From positions 62,001 to 126,000 of the forward strand of contig JAFZOI010000013.1 of the NCBI GenBank assembly GCA_017550645.1: DNA of 64,000 bases, read 5' to 3'. This document shows, one piece after another, positions 55,088 to 63,477 of the stretch; the first letter of the stretch is position 1; the number at the start of each line of letters is the position of its first letter. Under the pieces are notes generated by a model. That model ran no database searches. It worked only from the letters and a program-made list of their open reading frames with translations, and was not told where the DNA came from. The translations under genes were made by a program, and so were the position numbers. The DNA is from Oscillospiraceae bacterium (lineage in GTDB: Bacteria; Bacillota; Clostridia; Oscillospirales; Oscillospiraceae).

Positions 55088-55734
55088 AAAGCTACGAATA
55101 CCTCTTCTTCGACCTTGACGGGACGCTTACCGATCCCGCCGAGGGCATAACAAAAAGCGTCGCCTACGCGCTCGATAAATTCGGGATACACGTCGCCGAC
55201 AGGAGCGAGCTTTACTGCTTCATCGGCCCGACGCTATATGACTCTTTCCGCAGATACTACGGGCTTTCCGACGAAGACGCGAATCGCGCCGTCGAGTACT
55301 ACCGCGAATACTTCCGCATAGACGGCATATTCGACAACAAGGTCTACGACGGCATCCCCGAGCTTCTGGCTGAGCTCAGGAAGGCCGGAAAGAAGCTCGT
55401 GCTCGCGACGTCGAAGCCGGAGGAATTCGCGCGGCGTATCATGGATAAATTCGGGCTCGCGCAATACTTTGAGCACATCGCCGGGGCGACCTTCGACGGG
55501 AGCATAAGCAAAAAGAGCGAGGTCATAGAATACGCCATAAAGGGCGCTGGCGTCACGGACAGGTCATCCGTATTGATGATAGGCGACCGGGAAAACGACA
55601 TTCTCGGCGCGAAAAAGGCCGGAGTCGATTCGATGGGCGTGCTCTTCGGCTACGGAAGCAGGCAGGAGCTCGAAGAGGCCGGGCCGACGTATATAGCCGA
55701 GAGCATCGAGGATATAGGCAAAATGCTCATATGA
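55084..55734 (+). CDS. HAD-family hydrolase (phosphoglycolate phosphatase-like)
   Basis: 216 residues, TTG start overlapping the metG stop (TTGA). HAD motifs: FFDLDGTLTD (nucleophile Asp), VLATSKPEE, Lys in KKSEVI and MIGDRENDILGAKKAG. A cap of about 60 residues follows motif I. The substrate is unknown; pyrophosphatase/PGP-like activity is usual for such proteins. Translationally coupled to metG. Confidence 0.87.
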   Translation: MKSYEYLFFDLDGTLTDPAEGITKSVAYALDKFGIHVADRSELYCFIGPTLYDSFRRYYGLSDEDANRAVEYYREYFRIDGIFDNKVYDGIPELLAELRKAGKKLVLATSKPEEFARRIMDKFGLAQYFEHIAGATFDGSISKKSEVIEYAIKGAGVTDRSSVLMIGDRENDILGAKKAGVDSMGVLFGYGSRQELEEAGPTYIAESIEDIGKMLI

Positions 55735-55743
55735 GCGGACAGC

Positions 55744-55774
55744 GGGCGGAAGAAGGCTCTTCCTCCCGTTTTTT
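55744..55774 (+). terminator. Terminator after the HAD gene
   Basis: GGGCGGAAGA (55744-55753), loop AGGC, TCTTCCTCCC (55758-55767) with one mismatch, then G and six T. Confidence 0.75.
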
Positions 55775-55846
55775 GCCCCGTGCGCTATTGTAAATACTCG
55801 TAAGAAATTGTATGATAAAGGAAAAAGGAAGAAAGAGGGCTTTGAA

Positions 55847-56710
55847 ATGGATCTTGGAAAGTTCATCTCCGAGGGCAAGAAATCTATCGCCCAGTACCGT
55901 CCCCCGCTGAGCTACGAGCTCGTCGGGAGACGCTATAATTTCCTCATGGACGACGGCTATGACTATCAGCTCAATTTCATCGATGAAAAGACGCTGGAAT
56001 GGGGCTGGAAGGGCGAGACCGGAAAGGCCGAGTACCTCTGCGCAAAGGGCGACGAAACGACCTTCCTGCTCACCTACGCGCTTGAGGGGCGCGAGCTGCG
56101 GGAAAACCATACGTGGGTCATCGACCTCGAACAGTGGCTCGTCACGCGCATCGTCTCGATAGTCGGCGAGAATCCGCGCTATCCCTTCGTCATCAAGCCC
56201 AAGTATGAGTTCGGCATGATAGAGCGCGAGGGCGTTCCCTATTCCGTTTATCCGCGCCACGGCTTCACCTCCGACATGGTCGGCAACGTCGTGCAGTGGA
56301 ATTACGGCATGATGGAGACAGTCCACATCTATTACTGCACGGACTTCTACCGCATCACCTATCCGCCTGAGAACGAGGCCACGCGCACGATAAACGAGGC
56401 GGTCGAGTCTCTTCCCTCCTCCGACGAGCCGACGGCTTATATCAAGATCAAGGACGGAATCTATCTCTTCAGCCTGACAAAATCAAACTCCGAGAAGCTC
56501 CTCGGCGACCGCATGCAGCTGCGAAGCAACACGATGTGCATGCTCCAGAACTACCGCCGCGTCTATCAGGTCGGCCGCACCTTCGGCACAGACACGCGCA
56601 GCGGCGAGGTCAAGAGCCTGCACCTCATGTTCGGCGCGTTCGGCAGGATAAGGACGGGCGAAGAGAAGTTTGAGAAGTTCCTCAGCGACCCAAACCCCTT
56701 CCTGGTGTGA
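55847..56710 (+). CDS. MoaF-like protein
   Basis: 287 residues. It resembles MoaF-family proteins: two lipocalin-like beta halves, the first with DDGYDYQLNFIDEKTLEWGW and the second with SDMVGNVVQWNYGMMETVHIYYC. MoaF was named from molybdenum-cofactor loci but its biochemical role is unclear. The ATG at 55847 follows AGAGGG. It precedes a glycyl radical enzyme gene that has its own promoter; a functional pair is an inference from proximity. Confidence 0.65.
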   Translation: MDLGKFISEGKKSIAQYRPPLSYELVGRRYNFLMDDGYDYQLNFIDEKTLEWGWKGETGKAEYLCAKGDETTFLLTYALEGRELRENHTWVIDLEQWLVTRIVSIVGENPRYPFVIKPKYEFGMIEREGVPYSVYPRHGFTSDMVGNVVQWNYGMMETVHIYYCTDFYRITYPPENEATRTINEAVESLPSSDEPTAYIKIKDGIYLFSLTKSNSEKLLGDRMQLRSNTMCMLQNYRRVYQVGRTFGTDTRSGEVKSLHLMFGAFGRIRTGEEKFEKFLSDPNPFLV

Positions 56711-56793
56711 CGGGCGGGGCCGGCTCCGGGCCGTCCGGCGAGCCCGGATAGTCCGTCACACCGTCGATATACCGCCGGAAGCGCATCTGTCTA

Positions 56794-56822
56794 TTGCCCG
56801 CCCGCGGTTTTTATAGTATAAT
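56794..56822 (+). promoter_or_regulatory. Promoter of the glycyl radical enzyme gene
   Basis: TTGCCC (56794-56799), 17-bp spacer, TATAAT (56817-56822), 46 bp before the ATG. Confidence 0.65.
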
Positions 56823-56868
56823 GATCGGATGGTAAGGCTTTTTTAATTCCTTCGAAAGGAAGTATGAC

Positions 56869-59316
56869 ATGTATACTTTCAGAAACATCAACCCGCGCAT
56901 AGAGTCCTTGCGCGTCAAGGTACGCGACAGGCTCATCGTCGCGGACGCGGAAAAGGAGACCATCAAGCTCGAGGCCTCCCAGAAATACTATAACTATCCC
57001 CCGATGCTCCAGAAGCCCTACATCTCCCTCTATATCATCGAAAGGATGCCCATAAACATCCTCGACGAGGACTACTTCGTCGGAGACATGGGCAACAGGG
57101 GCTGGGGCGCGGCCGAGGGCATGAAGTTCCTCCCCGCCGATGTGGAAAACACGTGGCCCATCGAGGCCGACGGTCTGCATCACGCGCCGGACGACGATCC
57201 CCTCTACTCGCATCAGAAGATGGCCATTTCGCCCGAGGACCTTAAGCGTCTGCGCGAGATAGCGAAAAAGCAGCTCGAGCCCTACGGAAAGTTCGGCAAG
57301 ACGGAGTGGCTCCCTCAGGGCGCTCAGGAGTTCTTCGCGCTGCAGGCCTCCGACTACGGCAAGGTCGGCGGCTTCCCGCTCATGCTCCCGCCCGGACATC
57401 TGACGCCCGGCTTCCAGAACATCCTCAAAAAGGGCTACGGCGCGATCAAAAAGCAGGCGCAGGAATTCCTCGACGCGCACGAGGGCAACTGCATGGGCGA
57501 CTCCATGGGCAAGTACATGTTCTACGAGGCCTGCGTCGTCGCCTGCGACGGCGCGATAACGCTGACCCGCCGCTACGCCGACCTCTGCCGCGAGAAGGCG
57601 AAGACCGCCTCCCCCGAGCGCGCACAGGAGCTCACGAACATGGCCGAGGGCCTCGACCACATCGCCGAAAAGCCCGCGCGCACGTTCTGGGAAGCTCTCC
57701 AGCAGGTCATGCTCTACAACGTCTTTCTGAAAATTGACAACGACCCCGGCATCACGAGCCTCGGTCGCTTCGACCAGTACACGTATCCGTACCTCAAGAA
57801 GGAGCTCGACGAGGGCACCATCACGCTCGACCGCGCGCAGGAGCTCGTCGACGCTTTCTTCCTCAAGATAAACACGTTCTACGGCGGCGGCTTCGGCAAG
57901 TTCAAGCAGACAGCCGGCATAGGCCACCTCGGCCAGCACACGACAATAGGCGGCGTCATCCCCGAGACCGGCGAGGACGCGACCAACCCCGTCTCCTTCA
58001 TGGTCCTCGAGGCCATGAGCAGACTGCAGCTGCATGAGCCCACCGTTTCGCTGCGCACGAGCAGAAATACGCCCAAAGAGATCTGGGACTGCGCCATGGC
58101 GACCTCGATGAAGGTCGGCGGACTGCCGCTTCTCCAGAACGACGAAGTTATCATTCCCGCCCTCATGCGCGAGCTCGGCTTCAGCCTCGAGGACGCGAGG
58201 AACTTCGCGTTCATCGGATGCCAGGAGATAACCGGCTCCGGCAACGACTACCCCGCCCCGAACGGCTCGGCCATGAGCCACAACGGCATCTACTGGGCGA
58301 TAGCCCTTCTCATGGCGATAAACAACGGCGTCAATCCCATAAACGGCGCGGCCGTCCCCGAACGTCTGCGCTCCGGTTATCTGACCGACATGAACTCCAT
58401 GGAGGAGGTCAAGGCCGCGTTTGAGAAGATAGCGACGTGGATGATGACGTGGTCGGCGACGCTGAATAACTACACCGAGCACGAGTACCCGCGTCTGTAT
58501 CCGTTCCCGAACCTCTCGATCTCGACTGAGGGCTGCATGGAAAGCGGCAAAGACGTCTCCGAGGGCGGCGCGAAGTACAACTCCTTCGGCGGCACGGCGA
58601 CCGGCCTCGCGACTACGGCGGACAGCCTCACGGCGCTCAAGTACATGATCTTCGACAAGAAGCTCGTCTCCAAGCAGGAATACCTCGACGCCATCCTCGC
58701 CAACTGGGAGGGCCACGAGGTACTTCGCCAGCAGATACTCAATCAGGTCCCGCACTACGGTAACGCCGATCCTTACGCGGACGAGGAAATGAAGTACGTC
58801 ATTGACCTCTATTACCGCATCACGCGCCCGTTCAACAATCCGCGCTGCAAGGTCTATAAGTGCGGCACGTTCGGAGCATCCGACCACGTCGTGCAGGGCG
58901 AGATCACCTGGGCCACGCCCGACGGACGCAAGACCGGCGAGCCCATAGCCGACGCCTCCAGCCCGTGCCAGGGCAGAGACGTCTGCGGCCCGACCTCCGT
59001 CTTCGCTTCCTCGACGAGCTTCGACCACTCGCATTTCATGGACGGCATGGCGCTGAACATCAAGATCCATCCGGCCTCCATGAAGGGCAACGACGATATC
59101 GCCAAGCTCGAAAACGCGACGAAGACGTATTTCAGCAGCGGCGGCATGGAGGTCCAGTACAACGTCGTCGACGGCGAGACGCTCCGCAAGGCGCAGGCGC
59201 ACCCGGAGGATTACCACAACCTTGTCGTACGCATCGCCGGCTTCTCGGCCTACTTCGTCGACATGACCCCCGCAATGCAGGACGACATCATCTCCAGAGC
59301 GGAGCATTCGATATAA
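56869..59316 (+). CDS. Glycyl radical enzyme of unassigned specificity
   Basis: 815 residues, PFL/glycerol-dehydratase superfamily. The thiyl-radical Cys451 with a general base Glu453 is in FIGCQEITGSGND; the glycyl radical loop is RIAGFSAYF (Gly791). A single Cys followed by x-Glu rules out pyruvate formate-lyase (Cys-Cys) and points to the dehydratase/lyase group (glycerol, propanediol, choline, hydroxyproline, isethionate types). The CQE motif differs from the common CVE. No radical-SAM activase lies next to it. AAAGGAAG precedes the ATG. Confidence 0.88.
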   Translation: MYTFRNINPRIESLRVKVRDRLIVADAEKETIKLEASQKYYNYPPMLQKPYISLYIIERMPINILDEDYFVGDMGNRGWGAAEGMKFLPADVENTWPIEADGLHHAPDDDPLYSHQKMAISPEDLKRLREIAKKQLEPYGKFGKTEWLPQGAQEFFALQASDYGKVGGFPLMLPPGHLTPGFQNILKKGYGAIKKQAQEFLDAHEGNCMGDSMGKYMFYEACVVACDGAITLTRRYADLCREKAKTASPERAQELTNMAEGLDHIAEKPARTFWEALQQVMLYNVFLKIDNDPGITSLGRFDQYTYPYLKKELDEGTITLDRAQELVDAFFLKINTFYGGGFGKFKQTAGIGHLGQHTTIGGVIPETGEDATNPVSFMVLEAMSRLQLHEPTVSLRTSRNTPKEIWDCAMATSMKVGGLPLLQNDEVIIPALMRELGFSLEDARNFAFIGCQEITGSGNDYPAPNGSAMSHNGIYWAIALLMAINNGVNPINGAAVPERLRSGYLTDMNSMEEVKAAFEKIATWMMTWSATLNNYTEHEYPRLYPFPNLSISTEGCMESGKDVSEGGAKYNSFGGTATGLATTADSLTALKYMIFDKKLVSKQEYLDAILANWEGHEVLRQQILNQVPHYGNADPYADEEMKYVIDLYYRITRPFNNPRCKVYKCGTFGASDHVVQGEITWATPDGRKTGEPIADASSPCQGRDVCGPTSVFASSTSFDHSHFMDGMALNIKIHPASMKGNDDIAKLENATKTYFSSGGMEVQYNVVDGETLRKAQAHPEDYHNLVVRIAGFSAYFVDMTPAMQDDIISRAEHSI

Positions 59317-59327
59317 AAAGGCAAAAC

Positions 59328-59366
59328 AAAACGGGCGGGAGAGCTTCGGCTCCCCCGCCCGTTTTT
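59328..59366 (+). terminator. Terminator after the glycyl radical enzyme gene
   Basis: AAACGGGCGGGAGAGC (59329-59344), loop TTCG, GCTCCCCCGCCCGTTTTT with one mismatch. Confidence 0.9.
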
Positions 59367-59423
59367 CGAGTAAATACATCGCGCATACGACCCGTTTGAA
59401 TTGGAACTTTTTATTATATTGAT

Positions 59424-59438
59424 CCGTCATAATGACGG
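59424..59438. repeat. 15-bp palindrome in the 59317-59790 gap
   Basis: CCGTCATAATGACGG is a perfect palindrome. It is nested beside a GACCCGT (59389-59395)/ACGGGTC (59435-59441) pair. It could be an operator or remnant structure; nothing in the sequence shows its partner. Confidence 0.35.
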
Positions 59439-59475
59439 GTCGAGATCAAGCAATTAAAACCGACATCCGTCGAAA

Positions 59476-59530
59476 GCGCCGCATTGAAGGCTTGACTGCC
59501 CTAAAAGCGGCGCGTTTTGCTATTTTTTGC
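59476..59530 (+). terminator. Terminator-like hairpin of unknown partner
   Basis: Outer stem GCGCCGC (59476-59482)/GCGGCGC (59507-59513), inner GGC/GCC around a TTGACT loop, then GTTTTGC and a T6 run. No gene ends just upstream, so it may close a small RNA starting near 59400, or be a second backup terminator for the upstream gene. Confidence 0.5.
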
Positions 59531-59551
59531 TTTAAAGACCTAAAAAGAAAA

Positions 59552-59581
59552 TTGACGAATCAGAGGGGGCGATGCTATAAT
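59552..59581 (+). promoter_or_regulatory. Sigma-A promoter of the type IV pilus-like operon
   Basis: TTGACG (59552-59557), 18-bp spacer, TATAAT (59576-59581). Transcription would begin near 59588, about 200 nt before the first start codon. Confidence 0.75.
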
Positions 59582-59587
59582 GTATTT

Positions 59588-59790
59588 GTTTAGGCAGAAA
59601 CAGATCCTGTCTTGCCTATCGTGTGAACATTAAATAGCTCCGGCATGATCATATATTCGAATATGCCGGTCATTTTTGCTTATTTCTCATAACTGCTCCG
59701 CGTGAGAGCGCGGACGATCCTCTTATAATAACCAACGATCCTTTTCCCGTCTTGAACGGGACGTTCTTATGAGCGATGGAGGTGTTTTTC
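59588..59790 (+). promoter_or_regulatory. Structured 5' leader of the pilus-like operon with attenuator-like hairpin
   Basis: Three stems are visible: TAGGCA (59591-59596)/TGCCTA (59613-59618) with an inner ACAG/CTGT; CCGGCAT (59640-59646)/ATGCCGG (59663-59669) followed by TCATTTTT, a terminator-like shape; and a short CCGCG/CGCGG. No known riboswitch consensus (including c-di-GMP-I) was recognised. Confidence 0.45.
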
Positions 59791-60747
59791 TTGAAACGAA
59801 AATTGCAGGTCATCGCGCTGCTTTTGGCGCTGTGCCTCCTGCTTGCAGGCTGCGGTGCGTCCGTGCCTGTTATAGAAGATCTGGACGATCAGGCTGTGCC
59901 GCTTTCCCAGAGCCCCGTGTCGCGCTCAGGCGGGCTCGGCGCCTATGTTGCTCCGCCTTTTGCCTCGTCTCAATACCACGCGGACAAGGCGCAGGGCAGC
60001 TCGGGAGCATTTATCGACACTTTCGCCGTCAGCGAGGGCTATGTTGCCGTTTCTGCGACTTCGGATCACCGTCTCAAATTTCAGGTAAAAAGAGACGATT
60101 GTACTTACAACTATGACATTTCCTCCGATGGTAAGCCGGCCATTTTCCCCCTGCAGAGCGGGAACGGCTCTTATACCTTCCGCGTTATGGAAAACGTATC
60201 CGATAACAAGTATGCGCAGGTCTACAGCACGAGCTGCAACGTGACCATGGTCGATCAGTTCCAGCCTTTCCTGCGTCCGAGCAACTATTCCAACTACAGC
60301 GAGGCCTCCGAATGCGTGCGCAAGGCCTCTCAGCTCGTCTCGGGCTGCTCCACCGAGCTCGACGTCGTTTCGGCGATATATGACTACGTCTGCGGCGCGA
60401 TCAAATACGACACCGTAAAAGCGACCTCCGTTTCGTCCGGTTATCTCCCCGACCCCGACGAGACCCTCCGGACGGGCAAGGGCATCTGCTTCGATTACGC
60501 CGCTCTCGCCGCTGCCATGCTGCGCAGTCAGGGCATCCCGACCAAGATCATCTTCGGCTATGTCGCGCCGGATAATCTGTATCACGCATGGAACATGTTT
60601 TACACCGAAGAAAGCGGCTGGGTGACGGTCAGTTTCGAGGTGTCTGCGGATACATGGGCGCGTATCGACCTCACGTTCTCCGCCGGCGGCGCGTCCGATC
60701 AGTTCATCGGCGACGGGAGCCATTACACAGACGTTTATTCCTACTGA
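59791..60747 (+). CDS. Transglutaminase-like lipoprotein
   Basis: 318 residues. Lipoprotein signal ending in LAGC (Cys21). C-terminal transglutaminase-like domain with the triad Cys233 (GKGICFDYA), His265 (YHAWNMF) and Asp293 (ARIDLTFS). Such proteins act as cysteine proteases or cross-linkers at the surface. The start is TTG at 59791, 8 bp after GGAGG; the upstream ATG at 59776 precedes that Shine-Dalgarno. First gene of the pilus-like operon. Confidence 0.85.
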   Translation: MKRKLQVIALLLALCLLLAGCGASVPVIEDLDDQAVPLSQSPVSRSGGLGAYVAPPFASSQYHADKAQGSSGAFIDTFAVSEGYVAVSATSDHRLKFQVKRDDCTYNYDISSDGKPAIFPLQSGNGSYTFRVMENVSDNKYAQVYSTSCNVTMVDQFQPFLRPSNYSNYSEASECVRKASQLVSGCSTELDVVSAIYDYVCGAIKYDTVKATSVSSGYLPDPDETLRTGKGICFDYAALAAAMLRSQGIPTKIIFGYVAPDNLYHAWNMFYTEESGWVTVSFEVSADTWARIDLTFSAGGASDQFIGDGSHYTDVYSY

Positions 60748-60775
60748 CTTTATTCCCAATGACAGGAGGAGCGAT

Positions 60776-61819
60776 ATGAGAAATAAGCAATTGGATGAAC
60801 TCGGCGTCAGCGCATTTTGCGAAAGCATGGCGATGATGGTCCGGTCCGGCATCCAGACGGACGAGGCGATCGCGCTGTTGCAGAGCGAGAACCGCGACGG
60901 AGGGATCCTGACGCAGAGCCTCGGGGAAATGAAAACCCTGGTCGAACAGGGCAGCTCTCTGGCCGACTCTATGAAGAGTACCGGGATCTTCCCGGATTTC
61001 GCCGTACAGATGATCGAGGCGGGCGAAAGCTCCGGACGTCTTGAGAACGTGCTGTTCCGCCTCTCCCGCTACTATGCCGGGCAGAAAACGCTTTCCGAGA
61101 AGCTGCGCGGTGCGGTGACCTATCCGGCGGCCATGCTGCTTCTGATCATCGTGGTACTGGCCGTCATGCTGGCCATAGTCCTGCCTGCCTTCCGTGCCGT
61201 GTACGACCGGCTGACAGGCTCTCTTGCCGCCTCCTCTTACGCCTATATCCGCTGGGCGACCGTGTTCTGCACGGTGGCGCTCATCGTGATGGCCGTGCTC
61301 TTCTGCCTGCTGGTTATCGGCATGCTGCTTTGGAAGAGCGGCAAGCGCGGCGCCGTGCTTAAGGTGCTGGAGAAGATCCCGCGCTGCAACGCTATCATAA
61401 ATAACAATGCGCTTTATCGCTTCACCTCTGCCCTCGGCACCTTCCTCGCGAGCGGCGAGATGCAGGACGAGGCGGTCCTCGCGAGCATCCCGATGGCGGG
61501 CTCGGAAAAGCTGGAAGAGAAGCTTCTCAGCCTTGCCAAGCGAATGGAAGAAGGCCACAGCATCTCCCAGGCCGCCTACGACGAAGAGCTCTTTGAGCCT
61601 GTCTACGGCCGTATGCTGCTCGCTGGCGAGCGGAGCGGCTCGCTCGAGACCGTGCTCGAACGTCTGACGCAGCTTCTGGAGGAGGACGGCGCGCAGCAGG
61701 TCGACCGTCTCGTTGAGATAGTCGGTCCCGCGCTTTCCGGCGTGCTTATGGTGACCATAGGCCTGACGCTCATCAGCGTCATGCTGCCGCTTATCGGCAT
61801 GATGAACGCCATCGGCTGA
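60776..61819 (+). CDS. pilC: Type II secretion F/PilC-family inner membrane protein
   Basis: 347 residues. Two GspF domains (about 10-130 and 215-340), each with the short helical bundle and membrane helix pattern (SGIQTDEAIALL..., AGESSGRLENVL, then AGERSGSLETVL). It is the platform protein for type IV pilus or secretion assembly. AGGAGG precedes the ATG. Confidence 0.9.
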   Translation: MRNKQLDELGVSAFCESMAMMVRSGIQTDEAIALLQSENRDGGILTQSLGEMKTLVEQGSSLADSMKSTGIFPDFAVQMIEAGESSGRLENVLFRLSRYYAGQKTLSEKLRGAVTYPAAMLLLIIVVLAVMLAIVLPAFRAVYDRLTGSLAASSYAYIRWATVFCTVALIVMAVLFCLLVIGMLLWKSGKRGAVLKVLEKIPRCNAIINNNALYRFTSALGTFLASGEMQDEAVLASIPMAGSEKLEEKLLSLAKRMEEGHSISQAAYDEELFEPVYGRMLLAGERSGSLETVLERLTQLLEEDGAQQVDRLVEIVGPALSGVLMVTIGLTLISVMLPLIGMMNAIG

Positions 61820-61829
61820 GGAGGACGTC

Positions 61830-62147
61830 ATGTATTCAGACCGAGCGAAAAAAAAGACCGGCCTTATCGTGCTCATCCTCATATTGCTGCTCATCGCGCT
61901 TCTTGCCGTTCTGTGCTTCGGACATTCCGGACGCGACGTCAGCGAGGAGGGCGCGGAAGCCATACGCGAGACCGTGCGCCGCAGCGCGCTGCAGTGCTAC
62001 GTGGTCGAGGGCGTATATCCGCCCGACCTGGAGTATCTCGAAAACAACTACGGCCTGCAGATCAACACGGAGGATTATTACGTGGTCTATGACTGCTTTG
62101 CCTCCAATCTGCCCCCGACGATCCGCGTGATCGCCAGGAACGCCTGA
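61830..62147 (+). CDS. Small pilin-like protein
   Basis: 105 residues. A basic N-terminus, one membrane helix (about 10-31), then EAIRETVRRSALQCYVVEGVYPPDLEYLENNYGL, which resembles the N-terminal half of pilin and pseudopilin head domains (Cys and YPP...LE). It lacks a standard prepilin peptidase G|FTLIE site. GAGGAGG precedes the ATG. Confidence 0.7.
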   Translation: MYSDRAKKKTGLIVLILILLLIALLAVLCFGHSGRDVSEEGAEAIRETVRRSALQCYVVEGVYPPDLEYLENNYGLQINTEDYYVVYDCFASNLPPTIRVIARNA

Positions 62148-62168
62148 TCGGGAGAGGAGGAACAGCGC

Positions 62169-62639
62169 TTGTTGAAGCAACGTGAAAAAAATCCTATCCT
62201 GATCCTGTCCATCGGCGTCGTCGCCCTTTTTCTGATCGGCTTTCTCCTGCTGGTCGTTTTCGGCGCTAAAAGCTACCGGGCCGATGTTGACAGTCAGTAC
62301 GACAGCATGGATTCACGAGGCCTGACGGCATATATCGTCGCGAGCGTGAAGGCCAACGACAGACGAGGCGCTGTCAGCGTGGAAAACTCCGACTACGGTC
62401 AGGTGCTCGTCGTTTCCGACGACGAAACGGGATACTCGCTGCGCTATTACCGTTATGACGGACAGCTCGTCGAGGATTTCGCCCGCACGGGAACGCCTCT
62501 TGCTCCCGAGGACGCGGAACCCATCGCGCCGACGGAGATCTTTTCCGTCGAACGCGAAAAGAACGATGTGCTCTATGTGACTACCGACGCCGGTCGAACG
62601 TTGCTGCATATCCGCTGCGGAGAGGAGGCGACGCCGTGA
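62169..62639 (+). CDS. Single-pass membrane protein, DUF4860-like, of pilus clusters
   Basis: 156 residues, TTG start 8 bp after GGAGG. One membrane helix (about 10-32), then an extracellular domain with DSMDSRGLTAYIVASVKANDRRGAVSV. It resembles DUF4860-type proteins of clostridial type IV pilus operons. Its stop overlaps the next start (GTGA). Confidence 0.65.
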   Translation: MLKQREKNPILILSIGVVALFLIGFLLLVVFGAKSYRADVDSQYDSMDSRGLTAYIVASVKANDRRGAVSVENSDYGQVLVVSDDETGYSLRYYRYDGQLVEDFARTGTPLAPEDAEPIAPTEIFSVEREKNDVLYVTTDAGRTLLHIRCGEEATP

Positions 62640-63079
62640 AGAGGCATCAACTGACCTCCTTTTATCTGGAGGCTCTTCTGCTCGTCGTGATATTCGTCGC
62701 CATGATCCTCGTTCTGACGGGGGTCTTCGGAGCGGCGCGCGTCGAGAGCACTCAGGCGCGTCATCTCACGCAGGCGGTCACTCTCGCATCCAACGCGGCC
62801 GAGGCCGTCTCCTCCTCGAAAGATCTCTCTCAGACTGCCGAACTGCTGGACGAGGGCGGCAACGTCCGCACTTCCGACGGGCGGCTCGAAGCATATTATC
62901 AGGCCGACTGCAGCCCCTGCACCGACGGACGCGGCGATCTGGTCCTGACCGTCAGCTGGGAGCCCTCGCCTGAAGACCCCTCCCTCGTGACGAGCCGCAT
63001 CGAGGTATTTTCCTCAAATGAAAATAAGCCCGTCTATACTCTTGAGACGGCGAGATGGCTGAAGGAGGCGACGCCATGA
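62636..63079 (+). CDS. Prepilin-like single-pass membrane protein
   Basis: 147 residues, GTG start. The N-terminus KRHQLTSFYLEALLLVVIF places a Ser-Phe-x-x-Glu before a long hydrophobic helix, reminiscent of class III prepilin sites (x|FxLEA). It then has a domain with paired Cys (ADCSPC). It overlaps both neighbours by 4 bp. Confidence 0.65.
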   Translation: MKRHQLTSFYLEALLLVVIFVAMILVLTGVFGAARVESTQARHLTQAVTLASNAAEAVSSSKDLSQTAELLDEGGNVRTSDGRLEAYYQADCSPCTDGRGDLVLTVSWEPSPEDPSLVTSRIEVFSSNENKPVYTLETARWLKEATP

Positions 63080-63474
63080 AACAGACGCCGATCCGCCTCG
63101 GGCCTCTGGCTCTGCTGCTGACAGTTATCAGCATATGCCTCACGATCCTTGCGATCCTGACTTTTACTACCGCGCGGGCCGACCTTCGTCTGGCCGAAAA
63201 ATTCGCCGATACGGTACAGGCCCGCTATGAACTCGAGCGCGAGGGGCAGGAATACCTTGCCCGACTTGACGCCGGTCAGGAGACCCCTCCGGAGCCTGAT
63301 GAGACCGGCGTGCGCCGCGTCGAGCTTGAACACGAAGGCTATAAGCTCCATATAGGCCTGACCGAAGACGGGAATGGCGGCTGGGAGCTCGTCACGTGGC
63401 TTCAGGAAAAGACCTGGGAACAGGATAATACGATTGATAATCTTTGGAGCGGAAGCTTCGGAAAGGAAGGCTGA
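63076..63474 (+). CDS. Single-pass membrane protein of the pilus-like operon
   Basis: 132 residues. One membrane helix (about 10-33), then an alpha-helical and beta segment without a recognised family. The ATG at 63076 overlaps the previous stop (ATGA) with GGAGG upstream. By place it is likely a minor pilin or assembly protein. Confidence 0.65.
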   Translation: MKQTPIRLGPLALLLTVISICLTILAILTFTTARADLRLAEKFADTVQARYELEREGQEYLARLDAGQETPPEPDETGVRRVELEHEGYKLHIGLTEDGNGGWELVTWLQEKTWEQDNTIDNLWSGSFGKEG

Positions 63475-63477
63475 CAC

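Noticed and set aside
56791..59430. 879-codon open frame antisense to the glycyl radical enzyme
   Set aside because: It starts inside the terminator region and has no domain; the GRE frame has intact active-site motifs.
59588..59790. c-di-GMP-I (GEMM) riboswitch before the pilus-like operon
   Set aside because: The conserved GEMM sequence and tetraloop-receptor pattern were not found; only generic hairpins are visible.
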